Shown here piece by piece: positions 18,176 to 26,361 of a stretch of 62,332 nucleotides of DNA; the first letter of the stretch is position 1; every line of letters begins with the position of its first letter. Under the pieces are notes generated by a model. The model ran no database searches, was not told the origin of the DNA, and worked only from the letters and a program-made list of their open reading frames with translations. The position numbers were made by a program, and so were the translations under genes. This DNA comes from an uncultured Oscillospiraceae bacterium (lineage in GTDB: Bacteria; Bacillota; Clostridia; Oscillospirales; Oscillospiraceae). The stretch spans positions 1 to 62,332 of the forward strand of contig CAKTXA010000014.1 in assembly GCA_934631005.1 (NCBI GenBank), in the 5' to 3' direction.

Positions 18176-19234
18176 TTGAAAACGGTCGGACGGGTGATCC
18201 TGTCGGCGGTGCTGCTGGCGGTGGGCGGGCTGCTCATGCTGCTGGCCAAAAGCGCGCCGGACGCCATTTTTTCCTTTTATACGCAGTTTTCCCGCGCCGC
18301 GCTGGGCGCGATCGGCAGCGTGACGGGCTGGGTGCCGTTTGCCCTGTGGGAGGCGCTGCTGGTCATTTTGATCCTGTGGGCGCTGTATACGCTCGTGCGC
18401 GACATCGCGAACAAGCGCTTTCTGCGCTGGCTTTCGGGGCTGTTTCTCGGCGTGAGCGCGCTGGCGTTCGCGTTCGTGGCGCTGTGGGGCCTGAACCATT
18501 ACGACAGGGGCGTGGGCGAAAAGCTGGGGCTTTCTGTCCGCGAATACTCCGTGCAGGAGCTGACGGACGCCACGGCGTTTTACGCCCGGGAGCTCAACAG
18601 GCTTGCCCCCGAGCTGACGCGAGACGGCGAGGGCGTGGCGCAGTTTGACGATTTTTCTGCGCTCGCAAAGCGCGCGGCGGACGGCTATACGGCGCTGGGC
18701 GGGCAGTATGCGCTGTTCGCGGGCGAGACGGCCAACATCAAAAAGCTCGCCGCGTGGCCGCTTTACAGCCGCTTCGGCACAACGGGCATCTACGTCTGCC
18801 TCACGGCCGAGGCGGGCGTGAACCCGGACACGTATGTGGCGTGGCTGCCGTTTACGATGTGCCACGAGCAGGCGCACGGCAAGGGCGTGGCCGCCGAGGA
18901 CGAGGCGAACTTCTGCGCGTTCCTCGCCTGCATGGAAAATGATGACGTGCAGTTCCGCTACTCCGGCGCGCTGGCGGCGTTTGTGTACTGCTCGAACGCG
19001 CTGACAAAGGCCGACTCCGCGGCGGCGGGGGAGATCTGGGCGCAGCTCGACCCGGGCGCGCTGTCGGACATCCGCGCGGCAAACCAGCACTATGCCCAGT
19101 ATGAGGGCAAGGTGCAGGACGCGGCGCAGAAGGTGAACGACGCGTACCTCAAGGCGTTCTCCGAGGAGGCGGGCGTGCAGAGCTACGGCGCGGTGGCGGA
19201 CCTTCTGATCGCCTGGTATCAGGAACGAACCTAA
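18176..19234 (+). CDS. DUF3810 membrane protein with HExxH motif
   Basis: A 352-residue protein with three hydrophobic segments in the first 110 residues, then an extracytoplasmic or cytoplasmic domain of about 240 residues. That domain contains CHEQAHGKG (H230, E231, H234), a zinc-metallopeptidase-like HExxH site, with EDEANF downstream as a possible third ligand. The start is a TTG at 18176, chosen because GGAGG lies 9 bases upstream and the promoter ends just before; earlier ATGs lie inside the promoter. It is alone between a promoter and a terminator. DUF3810 is recognised by pattern; peptidase activity is inferred only. Confidence 0.78.
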   Translation: MKTVGRVILSAVLLAVGGLLMLLAKSAPDAIFSFYTQFSRAALGAIGSVTGWVPFALWEALLVILILWALYTLVRDIANKRFLRWLSGLFLGVSALAFAFVALWGLNHYDRGVGEKLGLSVREYSVQELTDATAFYARELNRLAPELTRDGEGVAQFDDFSALAKRAADGYTALGGQYALFAGETANIKKLAAWPLYSRFGTTGIYVCLTAEAGVNPDTYVAWLPFTMCHEQAHGKGVAAEDEANFCAFLACMENDDVQFRYSGALAAFVYCSNALTKADSAAAGEIWAQLDPGALSDIRAANQHYAQYEGKVQDAAQKVNDAYLKAFSEEAGVQSYGAVADLLIAWYQERT

Positions 19235-19260
19235 TGATATTTCAAAATGTATATATTAGT

Positions 19261-19291
19261 CCCCGACACGGCTGTGTCGGGGCATTTTTTT
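19261..19291 (+). terminator. Terminator of the DUF3810 gene
   Basis: CCCCGACAC, loop GGCT, GTGTCGGGG, then a T run at 19284-19290. Confidence 0.85.
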
Positions 19292-19336
19292 GTGAAAAAC
19301 GACTGAAAAAACGGCCTGTTTTTGTGGAACGGCGCA

Positions 19337-19365
19337 TTGACTTGCCCGCCCGGACGTGGTATCCT
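19337..19365 (+). promoter_or_regulatory. Promoter of the fhs-fchA-folD operon
   Basis: TTGACT (19337-19342), a 17 bp spacer, TATCCT (19360-19365). It leaves a leader of about 115 nt before fhs. Confidence 0.6.
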
Positions 19366-19389
19366 AAAACCGATCGGAACGATCAAAAA

Positions 19390-19471
19390 CTCAGTGCCGA
19401 ATCATGCTGATGTTTGGATGCACGGCGCTGAAATCATCATAACCCGCGGGGGTGTTAAGACCCTGCGGTAT
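19390..19471 (+). promoter_or_regulatory. Structured 5' leader of fhs, unidentified
   Basis: Two helices can be drawn in the leader. CAGTGCCG pairs with CGGCGCTG (19392-19429) around a 22-nt internal region. CCGCGGGG pairs with CCCTGCGG (about 19444-19468), ending 5 bases before AAGGAGG. The second could occlude the ribosome site. It does not match the folate riboswitch patterns I know, so I call only a structured leader. Confidence 0.35.
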
Positions 19472-19485
19472 AAGGAGGATGCCCC

Positions 19486-21297
19486 ATGGCAATCGAATTC
19501 AAAGACGGCAAATACGTAGATCCCGCAACCGGGCGTGTGACGCTCGACCCCACCATCTACAAGGACTGGCAGATCGCCGAGGAAGCGGAAAAGACGCTGC
19601 CCCCGGTCGACTACTTCCGCGAGAAGCTGGGCCTGCTGCCCGAGGAGATCATCCCCTACGGCAAGACCCCGAAGATCGACTTCATCAAGGTTATGAACCG
19701 TCTGAAGGATAAGCCCGACGGCAAGTTCATCGAAGTCACCGCCATCACCCCCACCCCGTTCGGCGAGGGCAAGTCCACCGTGTCTCTGGGCCTGATCGAA
19801 GGTCTGGGCAAGCTGGGCAAGAATGTCGGCGGCGCGCTGCGTCAGCCCTCCGGCGGCCCGACGATGAACGTCAAGGGCACCGCGGCCGGCGGCGGCAACG
19901 CTCTGCTCATGCCGATGACCGAGTTCTCCCTCGGCCTGACCGGCGACATCAACGACATTATGAACGCCCACAACCTCGCCATGGTCGCCCTCAACGCCCG
20001 TATGCAGCATGAGCGCAACAACAACGACGAGTGGCTGGCCAAGAAGGGCCTGAAGCGGCTGGACATCGACCCGAAGCGCGTCGAGATGGGCTGGGTCATG
20101 GACTTCTGCGCGCAGGGCCTGCGCAACATCATCATCGGCATCGGCGGCCGTCTGGACGGCTTTATGATGGAGTCCAAGTTCGGCATCGCCGTCGGCTCCG
20201 AGCTGATGGCCATTCTCGCCGTGGCGCGTGACCTCAAGGATCTGCGCGAGCGCATCGGCAGGATCGTGGTCGCCTACTCCCGCAGCGGCGAGCCCGTGAC
20301 CTGCGAGGATCTCGAGGTCGCCGGCGCGATGACCGCGTGGATGCGCAACTGCATCAACCCCACCATGTGCTACTCGGTCGAGCATCAGCCCGTCCTCGTG
20401 CACGCCGGCCCGTTTGCCAACATCGCCATCGGCCAGTCCTCCGTCATCGCCGACCGTCTGGCCCTCAAGCTGTTCGACTATCACGTCACCGAGTCCGGCT
20501 TCGCTGCCGACATCGGCTTTGAAAAGTTCTGGAACGTCAAGACCCGCCTGTCCGGCCTGACGCCGAACGTCTCCGTTCTGGTCGCGACCGTCCGCGCGCT
20601 CAAGATGCACGGCGGCGGCCCGAAGGTCACCCCGGGCGCACCCCTCGCGAAGGAATACACCGAGGAGAATCTGGAGCTGCTCGAAAAGGGCACCTGCAAC
20701 CTCTTCCACCATGTGCGCACCATCAAGATGTCCGGCATCAACCCAGTCGTCTGCATCAACCGCTTCTACACCGATACCGACGCCGAGATCGCTCTGCTCA
20801 AGAAGCTCTGCGCCGAGCACGGCGTGCGCTGCGCGGAGTCGAACCACTGGCGCTACGGCGGCGAAGGCGCGGTCGAGCTGGCCAAGGTCGTGGTCGAGGC
20901 CTGCGAGGAGCCGGTCAACATCAAGTTCCTGTATGAGCTGGATATGCCGCTGCGTCAGCGCGTGGAGCTCATCGCCAAGGAAGTCTACGGCGCCGACGGC
21001 GTCGACTGGGCGCCGCTGGCCGTGCAGAAGGCCGAGCGCTTCGAGTCCGACCCGAAGTACAAGGACTACTGCACCATGATGGTCAAGACGCACCTGTCCC
21101 TGTCCGACGATCCCACCAAGAAGGGCGAGCCCAAGGGCTGGCGCCTCGCGATCCGCGACATTCTGGAGTACGGCGGCGCGAAGTTCCTCTGCCCGATGGC
21201 AGGCACCATCTCCATGATGCCCGGCACCGCCGCCAACCCGGCGTATCGGCGCATCGACGTTGACACCGAGACCGGCAAGGTCTCCGGCCTGTTCTAA
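19486..21297 (+). CDS. fhs: Formate-tetrahydrofolate ligase
   Basis: A 603-residue enzyme joining formate to THF with ATP to give 10-formyl-THF, the entry step of the methyl branch of C1/Wood-Ljungdahl metabolism. The P-loop-like TPTPFGEGKSTVSLGL is at residues 86-101, then ALRQPSGGPTMNVKGTAAGGG and EFSLGLTGDINDIMNAHNL. It is longer than the usual 555 or so residues. The ATG follows AAGGAGG. It is first in a run with fchA, folD and a DUF1576 gene, the order expected for converting 10-formyl-THF to methylene-THF. Confidence 0.94.
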   Translation: MAIEFKDGKYVDPATGRVTLDPTIYKDWQIAEEAEKTLPPVDYFREKLGLLPEEIIPYGKTPKIDFIKVMNRLKDKPDGKFIEVTAITPTPFGEGKSTVSLGLIEGLGKLGKNVGGALRQPSGGPTMNVKGTAAGGGNALLMPMTEFSLGLTGDINDIMNAHNLAMVALNARMQHERNNNDEWLAKKGLKRLDIDPKRVEMGWVMDFCAQGLRNIIIGIGGRLDGFMMESKFGIAVGSELMAILAVARDLKDLRERIGRIVVAYSRSGEPVTCEDLEVAGAMTAWMRNCINPTMCYSVEHQPVLVHAGPFANIAIGQSSVIADRLALKLFDYHVTESGFAADIGFEKFWNVKTRLSGLTPNVSVLVATVRALKMHGGGPKVTPGAPLAKEYTEENLELLEKGTCNLFHHVRTIKMSGINPVVCINRFYTDTDAEIALLKKLCAEHGVRCAESNHWRYGGEGAVELAKVVVEACEEPVNIKFLYELDMPLRQRVELIAKEVYGADGVDWAPLAVQKAERFESDPKYKDYCTMMVKTHLSLSDDPTKKGEPKGWRLAIRDILEYGGAKFLCPMAGTISMMPGTAANPAYRRIDVDTETGKVSGLF

Positions 21298-21311
21298 GAC
21301 AACACAACCCC

Positions 21312-21343
21312 GGGGCGGCGGCACACCGCCGCCCCCAATTTTA
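21312..21343 (+). terminator. Terminator-like hairpin after fhs
   Basis: GGGGCGGCGG, loop CACA, and its complement (21312-21335), followed by AATTTTATT. A second hairpin, CTGTGCCGC/GCGGCACAG (21359-21379), lies before fchA. The pair could reduce expression of fchA and folD relative to fhs. Confidence 0.7.
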
Positions 21344-21415
21344 TTGTAGTAAAGTGATCTGTGCCGCGCAGCGGCACAGATACACCGATCACCAAAAAAC
21401 CGGAGGTTTTTTACT

Positions 21416-22036
21416 GTGGATATGACAACCAAGTCCTGCCGTGAATTTGTCACGGTTCTGGCCTCTGACGCGCCCGCGCCGGGCGGCGGCGGAGCGTCCG
21501 CGCTGGTCGCGGCGCTGGGCACGGCGCTGGGCAATATGGTCGGCTCGCTCACCGTGGGCAAGAAAAAATACGCCGATGTCGAGGCCGAGATCGTCGCGCT
21601 GAAAGCAAAGTGCGACGCGCTCCAGACCGAGCTTCTCGATCAGGTCCCGGCGGACGCCGAGGGCTTCGTGCCGCTGGCCAAGGCCTACGGCATCCCCAAG
21701 GACGACCCCAGCCGCCCCGAAATTCTGGAGAAGGCGACCATCACGGCCTGTCAGGTGCCCATGCACATCATGGAGCTGTGCTGCGAGTCGCTTGACGCCA
21801 TCAAGGTCTTTGCCGACAAGGGCTCGCGGCTGGCTGTCTCCGACGCGGGCTGCGGCGCGGCGATCGTAAAGTCCGCCCTGCAGGCGGCGTCGCTCAACGT
21901 GTTCATCAACACCAAAACGCTGCGCGACCGCGCGCTGGCGGAGCAGATGAACGCAAAGTGCCTCGGCATGCTGGATACCTACGGCAAGCTCGCCGACGAA
22001 ATTTTTGAATCGGTCAAGGCCGGATTCTTTCAGTAA
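21416..22036 (+). CDS. fchA: Methenyl-THF cyclohydrolase / formiminotransferase-cyclodeaminase-like protein
   Basis: A 206-residue protein of the FTCD cyclodeaminase fold. In C1-metabolising Clostridia such proteins accompany fhs and folD and act on methenyl-THF or formimino-THF. The opening TTKSCREFVTVLASDAPAPGGGGASALVAALGTALGNMV is the glycine-rich family signature. The start is a GTG at 21416, 9-10 bases after GGAGG; the ATG two codons later would be too far. It overlaps nothing and is 13 bases from folD. Cyclohydrolase versus cyclodeaminase cannot be settled from sequence. Confidence 0.85.
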   Translation: MDMTTKSCREFVTVLASDAPAPGGGGASALVAALGTALGNMVGSLTVGKKKYADVEAEIVALKAKCDALQTELLDQVPADAEGFVPLAKAYGIPKDDPSRPEILEKATITACQVPMHIMELCCESLDAIKVFADKGSRLAVSDAGCGAAIVKSALQAASLNVFINTKTLRDRALAEQMNAKCLGMLDTYGKLADEIFESVKAGFFQ

Positions 22037-22049
22037 GGAGAAGAGAAAC

Positions 22050-22928
22050 ATGGCAAAACTGCTGCTTGGCAAAGAAGTGACCGCCGCGATGAACGAAAAG
22101 CTTCAGGCGCGCGTGGCGGCTTTGAAGGAAAAGGGCGTCAGCCCCAAGCTCGCGATCGTCCGCTGCGGCGAGAATCCGTCCGACCTGTCGTATGAAAAGG
22201 GCGCAACGGCCCGCGCAGAGCTCATCGGCGTGGAAGTCGAAAAATTCGTCCTGCCCGAGGATGTGACGAAGGAAGCCCTCATCGCCCAGATCGAGGCCAT
22301 CAACGCCGACGCCTCCATCCACGGCTGCCTGATGTTCCGCCCGCTGCCGAAGCACCTCAAGGCCGATCAGGATGAGATCTGCAACCATCTTGCCGCCGCG
22401 AAGGATGTCGACTGCATGACTGACCTGTCGAACGCGGGCGTGTTCACCGGCAAAAAGCTCGGCTTCGCGCCATGCACCCCGCAGGCGTGCATGGAGATTT
22501 TGGACTACTACGGCATCGACTGCAAGGGCAAGAACGCCGTGGTCATCGGCCGCTCGCTCGTCGTGGGCAAGCCCGCCGCCATGATGCTGATGGCGAAGAA
22601 CGCCACCGTCACTGTCTGCCACACCAAAACGGTCGACGTGGCCGGCATCGCGCGCAAGGCCGACATCCTTGTCTCCGCCGCGGGCGTTCTGAACAGCCTG
22701 ACGAAGGACTATGTCTCCGAGGGCCAGATCGTCATCGACGTGTCCATCAACTGGGACCCCGAAAAGATCAACGCCAAGGGCGGCAAGGGCGCCATCGCGG
22801 GCGACGCGGTGTTCTCCGAGGTCGAGCCGATCGTCGGCGCGATCACGCCGGTCCCCGGCGGCGTCGGCTCCGTCACCACGTCCGTGCTCATCGGCCACGT
22901 GGTCGAGGCAGCCGAGCGGACGCTGTGA
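22050..22928 (+). CDS. folD: Bifunctional methylene-THF dehydrogenase / methenyl-THF cyclohydrolase
   Basis: A 292-residue FolD. The substrate Lys is in SYEKGATARAELIG, and the block CTPQACMEILDYYGIDCKGKNAVVIGRSLVVGKPAAMMLM is the conserved dinucleotide/cyclohydrolase region, ending with ITPVPGGVGSVTTSVL. It carries methenyl-THF to methylene-THF. Start at 22050 with AAGGAGAAG upstream; the 15 extra residues of the longer reading overlap fchA. Part of the fhs operon. Confidence 0.93.
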   Translation: MAKLLLGKEVTAAMNEKLQARVAALKEKGVSPKLAIVRCGENPSDLSYEKGATARAELIGVEVEKFVLPEDVTKEALIAQIEAINADASIHGCLMFRPLPKHLKADQDEICNHLAAAKDVDCMTDLSNAGVFTGKKLGFAPCTPQACMEILDYYGIDCKGKNAVVIGRSLVVGKPAAMMLMAKNATVTVCHTKTVDVAGIARKADILVSAAGVLNSLTKDYVSEGQIVIDVSINWDPEKINAKGGKGAIAGDAVFSEVEPIVGAITPVPGGVGSVTTSVLIGHVVEAAERTL

Positions 22929-22950
22929 TCTGATCCGTTTTTCACGCTTT

Positions 22951-22974
22951 CTGCCGCCGGCCACCCGGCGGCAG
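22951..22974 (+). terminator. Hairpin between folD and the DUF1576 gene
   Basis: CTGCCGCCGG, loop CCAC, and its complement, 22 bases after the folD stop. It has no real T run, so it may be an intercistronic processing or stability hairpin rather than a terminator. Confidence 0.45.
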
Positions 22975-22999
22975 ACGTTTATCCAAAGGGGAGAGAATT

Positions 23000-24340
23000 A
23001 TGAAAGAAACATACAAACAGCCGGAAAAAATCATCCGGCTGCTGTTTGCGGCGTTTACGGCGCTCTGCCTGCTGGCGGCGCTGATCGCCGCGGCGTGCGG
23101 GCAGGGCGAGCTGTTCGGCGGCCTCGGCCGCATCTGCACGCAGTCGGGGCAGACCGTCAAGAGCTATTTTGACGCGAGCTACGGCGGCGTGGCGGGTACG
23201 TTCCTCAATGCGGCGCTCGTGTGCGCCGTGTGTCTCGGCATCTACTGCCTGCCGGGGGGCAAGCCCGACGGCGTGAGCGTGCTGGCGTTTTTCCTGACGG
23301 CGGGCTTCTGCTTCTGGGGCACGACGATTTTGAACATCTGGTTCTCGTTCGCGGGCGTGGCGCTGTTTGCCGCCGTGAAGAAAAAGTCTCTCGGCTCGCT
23401 GGCGAACGCCTTTTTGTTCTCCACGGGCCTTGCCCCGCTCATCACCGAGATGCTCTTTCGCTACCCCGGTGAGAGCTGGCACGGCTTTACGGCGCTCGGC
23501 TTTGTGCTGGCGCTGGCGGTGGGCGTGTGCATCGGCTTTGTGTTCCCGGCCGTGCTGCCGCACAGCCCCAAAATGCACAAGGGCTACGATCTTTATAACG
23601 CGGCGGTGCCCATCGGCCTGACGGCCTTTTTCCTGCGGGCGCTTCTGTACAAGGTCTTTACGCCCGCGCCGCCCACGTCGGAGGGCGTGGGGCTCAGCGA
23701 CAGCTTTGAGCTCGTGAGCTTCCTGTTCTGCGGCGTGGTGTTTGGCCTCGCGATCATCTGGGGCCTTGCGATGGGCGGCGGCCGCGAGTATGGAAAGCTT
23801 CTGCGATCGTCCGGCTACGACGCCGACTTCGGAGCGCAGATCTCGCCCGCGGCGGGCGTCCTCAACTTTGGCGTGTATGGCGTGTTCATCGTGCTGTACT
23901 ACTGCGCTGTGGGCGCGGTGTGGAACGCGGCGACGCTCGGGTGCGTGTTCTGCATGGTCTGCTGCTGCTTTAAGGGCAGCCACCCGCTGAACGTCTGGCC
24001 CATCATGGTAGGCTACGTCGCGGCGAGCTTCATGGCAAAATTCGTCTGCGGCCTGACCGGTGCGGAGTTCTCCATGGCGGTAAACGCCCAGGCGATCGTC
24101 ATCGGCCTGTGCTTCGCAAACGGCCTGTCGCCCGTGGCGGGCGAGTATGGGTGGCTCGCCGGCGTGCTGTTCGGTATGGCGCACTACACGCTCGTCACCT
24201 GCGTCCCGCTGCTGCATGGCGCGTTCTGTCTGTATAACGGCGGCTTCACCGCCGCCTTCTGCTGCTTCCTCTTCGTCCCCGTTCTGGAGACGTTCTGCAA
24301 AACCAAAGCAGAGCGCAGACAGCTGAAGGCAGGAAAATAA
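23000..24340 (+). CDS. DUF1576 multi-pass membrane protein
   Basis: A 446-residue integral membrane protein with about 11-12 hydrophobic segments covering nearly the whole chain, a short charged N-terminus (MKETYKQPEKIIR) and a charged tail (KTKAERRQLKAGK). I recognise it as DUF1576, found mainly in Clostridia and without a known function. GGGGAGAG lies before the ATG. It follows folD by 71 bases and shares its direction, so transport of a folate/C1-related compound is a guess from context only. A terminator follows. Confidence 0.7.
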   Translation: MKETYKQPEKIIRLLFAAFTALCLLAALIAAACGQGELFGGLGRICTQSGQTVKSYFDASYGGVAGTFLNAALVCAVCLGIYCLPGGKPDGVSVLAFFLTAGFCFWGTTILNIWFSFAGVALFAAVKKKSLGSLANAFLFSTGLAPLITEMLFRYPGESWHGFTALGFVLALAVGVCIGFVFPAVLPHSPKMHKGYDLYNAAVPIGLTAFFLRALLYKVFTPAPPTSEGVGLSDSFELVSFLFCGVVFGLAIIWGLAMGGGREYGKLLRSSGYDADFGAQISPAAGVLNFGVYGVFIVLYYCAVGAVWNAATLGCVFCMVCCCFKGSHPLNVWPIMVGYVAASFMAKFVCGLTGAEFSMAVNAQAIVIGLCFANGLSPVAGEYGWLAGVLFGMAHYTLVTCVPLLHGAFCLYNGGFTAAFCCFLFVPVLETFCKTKAERRQLKAGK

Positions 24341-24343
24341 GAA

Positions 24344-24386
24344 GATCCCCGGATGAGAACACATGCTCATCCGGGGATCATTTTTG
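24344..24386 (+). terminator. Terminator of the DUF1576 gene
   Basis: GATCCCCGGATGAG, a short loop, and its complement, followed by ATTTTTGG. Strong 14 bp stem. Confidence 0.85.
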
Positions 24387-24397
24387 GAATTTCCGCG

Positions 24398-24890
24398 TAG
24401 GGGCCGATGACCACATCGGCCCTCTTGACTGCACCGATTTCTTAGTCGTAACGTAGGGGAGGGGCTTGCCCCTCCCGCGCAGGGTGCAATCACAAATTAG
24501 AACGCACCCGGGCAAATTCGTAAAATTTTACGGTCACGCCGTAGGGGCGGGGTTCTACCCCGCCCGCGCGGGATGCAATTGCAAATTTGTACAACGGACG
24601 GCGACCCGCAAAACGCCTTGTAGGGGCGGACGACCCTGTCCGCCCGTTGGGTACCATCGGATTCGCCGATGGGTTTCGTAAAACCGTAGGTGCATACCGC
24701 GCGGGAGGGGCTTGCCCCTCCCCTACGTTACGACGAATGGTCGATGGCGCGGTGGTGGTCGATCGAGGACGGGCGGGGTAGAACCCCTCCCCTACGTGCA
24801 TTTGGGGGGATTTTACGGGTTCGCCCATGTGCATACAAATTTGTTGATGCCTACCGCGGGCGGACACGGTCGTCCGCCCCTACAAAGTGT
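24398..24890. repeat. Palindromic repeat block, copy 4 (mosaic of short hairpin modules)
   Basis: About 490 bp without a gene. It has the ends but not the large core of the other copies. Modules in order: GTAGGGGCCGATGAC (24402), TTAGTCGTAACGTAGGGG with its hairpin (24442), GTAGGGGCGGGGTTCTACCC (24541), GTAGGGGCGGACGACCCTGT (24621), a second terminal module in inverse orientation (24701-24735), GGGGTAGAACCCCTCCCC, and GGACGACCGTGTCCGCCC-like arms (24862-24890). Each module is itself a hairpin starting at GTAGGGG. Confidence 0.75.
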
Positions 24891-24969
24891 TCACTGTCAG
24901 ATATGTAGCCCAAACAAAAACAAGCCGATGCCCACATCGGCCTGTTGCTGTATTTTCCCCTATAAAAAC

Positions 24970-25000
24970 CGCAAAACGCCCTGTTTTTTGGGGCGTTTCT
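24970..25000 (-). terminator. Terminator of the orphan kinase-like gene
   Basis: AAACGCCC and its complement around CAAAAAACA, then TTTTGCGGTTTTTA on the minus strand. A GCCGATG/CATCGGC hairpin lies beyond it at 24924-24941. Confidence 0.6.
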
Positions 25001-25030
25001 GTTCCTTTCTGACTTATTGACTTGTGCCGC

Positions 25031-26122
25031 TTAATTGATATTGACCGAATCGAATACGTCCAGCGGGAGTACGTCGGCGAGCTCGGTCAGCTCGTGGGAA
25101 TAGCCGCCGGTGTAGTCGGCCTCGGCGACGGGGCTTTTGAGTGTGCGGGTCTGCACATCGGGCGTGCGCAGCGAGACGGAGATGCACACACACGTGCCCT
25201 TATCGGTCTCCGACTGCACCACAAGGTTCCCGCCGTGCAGCTGCGCGATGCTCCGCGCCAGCGGCAGTCCGGCCCCCACGCCCCAGCGCGGGTCGCCTAC
25301 CTCCAGTGCGCGCGCATAGCGCGAGAAGGCCGACGCCATCAGCGACGGCGCGATGCCCTCGCCGCTGTCCTGCACGCGGATGAGCGCGCTCGTCTCCCCA
25401 TGCTCCAGCCGCAGGCCGATCGTCCCGCCGTCGGGGGTGAATTTCAGGGCGTTGCTGAGCAGATTGAGGATCGCCCGCTCCAGCCGCTGCCGGTCGATCC
25501 AGGCATAGAACGTCTGCGGCGGGATGCTGCACTCCAGCGTGACGCCGCGCGTGCGGCACAGCGGCGCGGTGCGCTCGAAAATGCCGTAGAGAAAGCTCGT
25601 CATCTCCGTTTTTTCCAGATGCAGCTTCATTTCGCCGTCCAGCGCGGCGCGCAGATCGGTCAGGTTGCACGCCGTGCGCAGCAGCTGATAAAACGACCGG
25701 TTGAGCGACGCCATGCTGCGCTGGATCGCCGGGTCCTCCAGCTCCTCCAGCCGCGGGAACAGCCTTGCCGACGCGCCGAACAGGTTCGACAGCGGCACAC
25801 GCAGCGCCTGCGCGGCAAAAAACGCCATATCCGGCGCCGGCTGCGCGGTCCTGGTCTGGATGACAAAGATCTGCTCGCCCTCCACCGGATACACCGCCGC
25901 CTCGGCCGGGCCGCCCGGCAGGCGCAGGGGCAGATTGACCGTTCCCGTCCAGTCCGCGCGATACAGCGCCGCGTCCGTGAGCTCGAGGATCTGCGACTGC
26001 TCGCGGATCTCCAGCGCCTGCGCCGCGCGGTTGCAATATACGATCACGCCGTCTTTTACCGCAAACACGGGCTGCGCGATCCCATCAAGCAGCTGTGTCA
26101 GCTGCTGAATTTCCAGACTCAA
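25031..26122 (-). CDS. Orphan PAS/histidine-kinase-like protein lacking the phospho-acceptor histidine
   Basis: A 363-residue soluble protein. A PAS-like sensor occupies about residues 5-95, an H-box-like helix 98-125, and a HATPase domain about 195-320. The N box is ERAILNLLSNALKF, followed by DSGEGI and GVGAGLPLARSIAQLHGG. In the H-box the usual HEIRTPL reads QALRVPL, so Q105 stands where the phosphorylated His should be. No membrane segment and no response regulator beside it. It may be an ATP-binding sensor, a phosphatase-type or an inactive kinase. Ribosome site GGAGG upstream. Confidence 0.75.
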   Translation of the reverse strand: MSLEIQQLTQLLDGIAQPVFAVKDGVIVYCNRAAQALEIREQSQILELTDAALYRADWTGTVNLPLRLPGGPAEAAVYPVEGEQIFVIQTRTAQPAPDMAFFAAQALRVPLSNLFGASARLFPRLEELEDPAIQRSMASLNRSFYQLLRTACNLTDLRAALDGEMKLHLEKTEMTSFLYGIFERTAPLCRTRGVTLECSIPPQTFYAWIDRQRLERAILNLLSNALKFTPDGGTIGLRLEHGETSALIRVQDSGEGIAPSLMASAFSRYARALEVGDPRWGVGAGLPLARSIAQLHGGNLVVQSETDKGTCVCISVSLRTPDVQTRTLKSPVAEADYTGGYSHELTELADVLPLDVFDSVNIN

Positions 26123-26302
26123 GTCTGCCGCCTCCTTTCCCGGCCATCCCGGGGGCTATCATTATGGTCTGCTGTTTTCCACTTCATAAATACAGGAAAA
26201 TATTTCTTGTTGTCCTGCTATCATACCAGACGAAGTCAAAAAATGCAATCTTTTTAGAAAAAAAGCCGATTCTCTACAAAAAGCCGCCGTTCTACAGGGC
26301 GC

Positions 26303-26331
26303 TTGCGTGCGGCGGCGCTGGGTGGTACAAT
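26303..26331 (+). promoter_or_regulatory. Promoter of the beta-CASP nuclease gene
   Basis: TTGCGT (26303-26308), a 17 bp spacer, TACAAT (26326-26331), 30 bp before the ATG. Confidence 0.6.
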
Positions 26332-26361
26332 GAGAAAAATGCATCAAAAGGAGCGGTTCCC

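Noticed and set aside
19386..19471. Tetrahydrofolate riboswitch in front of fhs
   Set aside because: The conserved core bases of the known folate riboswitch classes are not present; only generic helices can be drawn.
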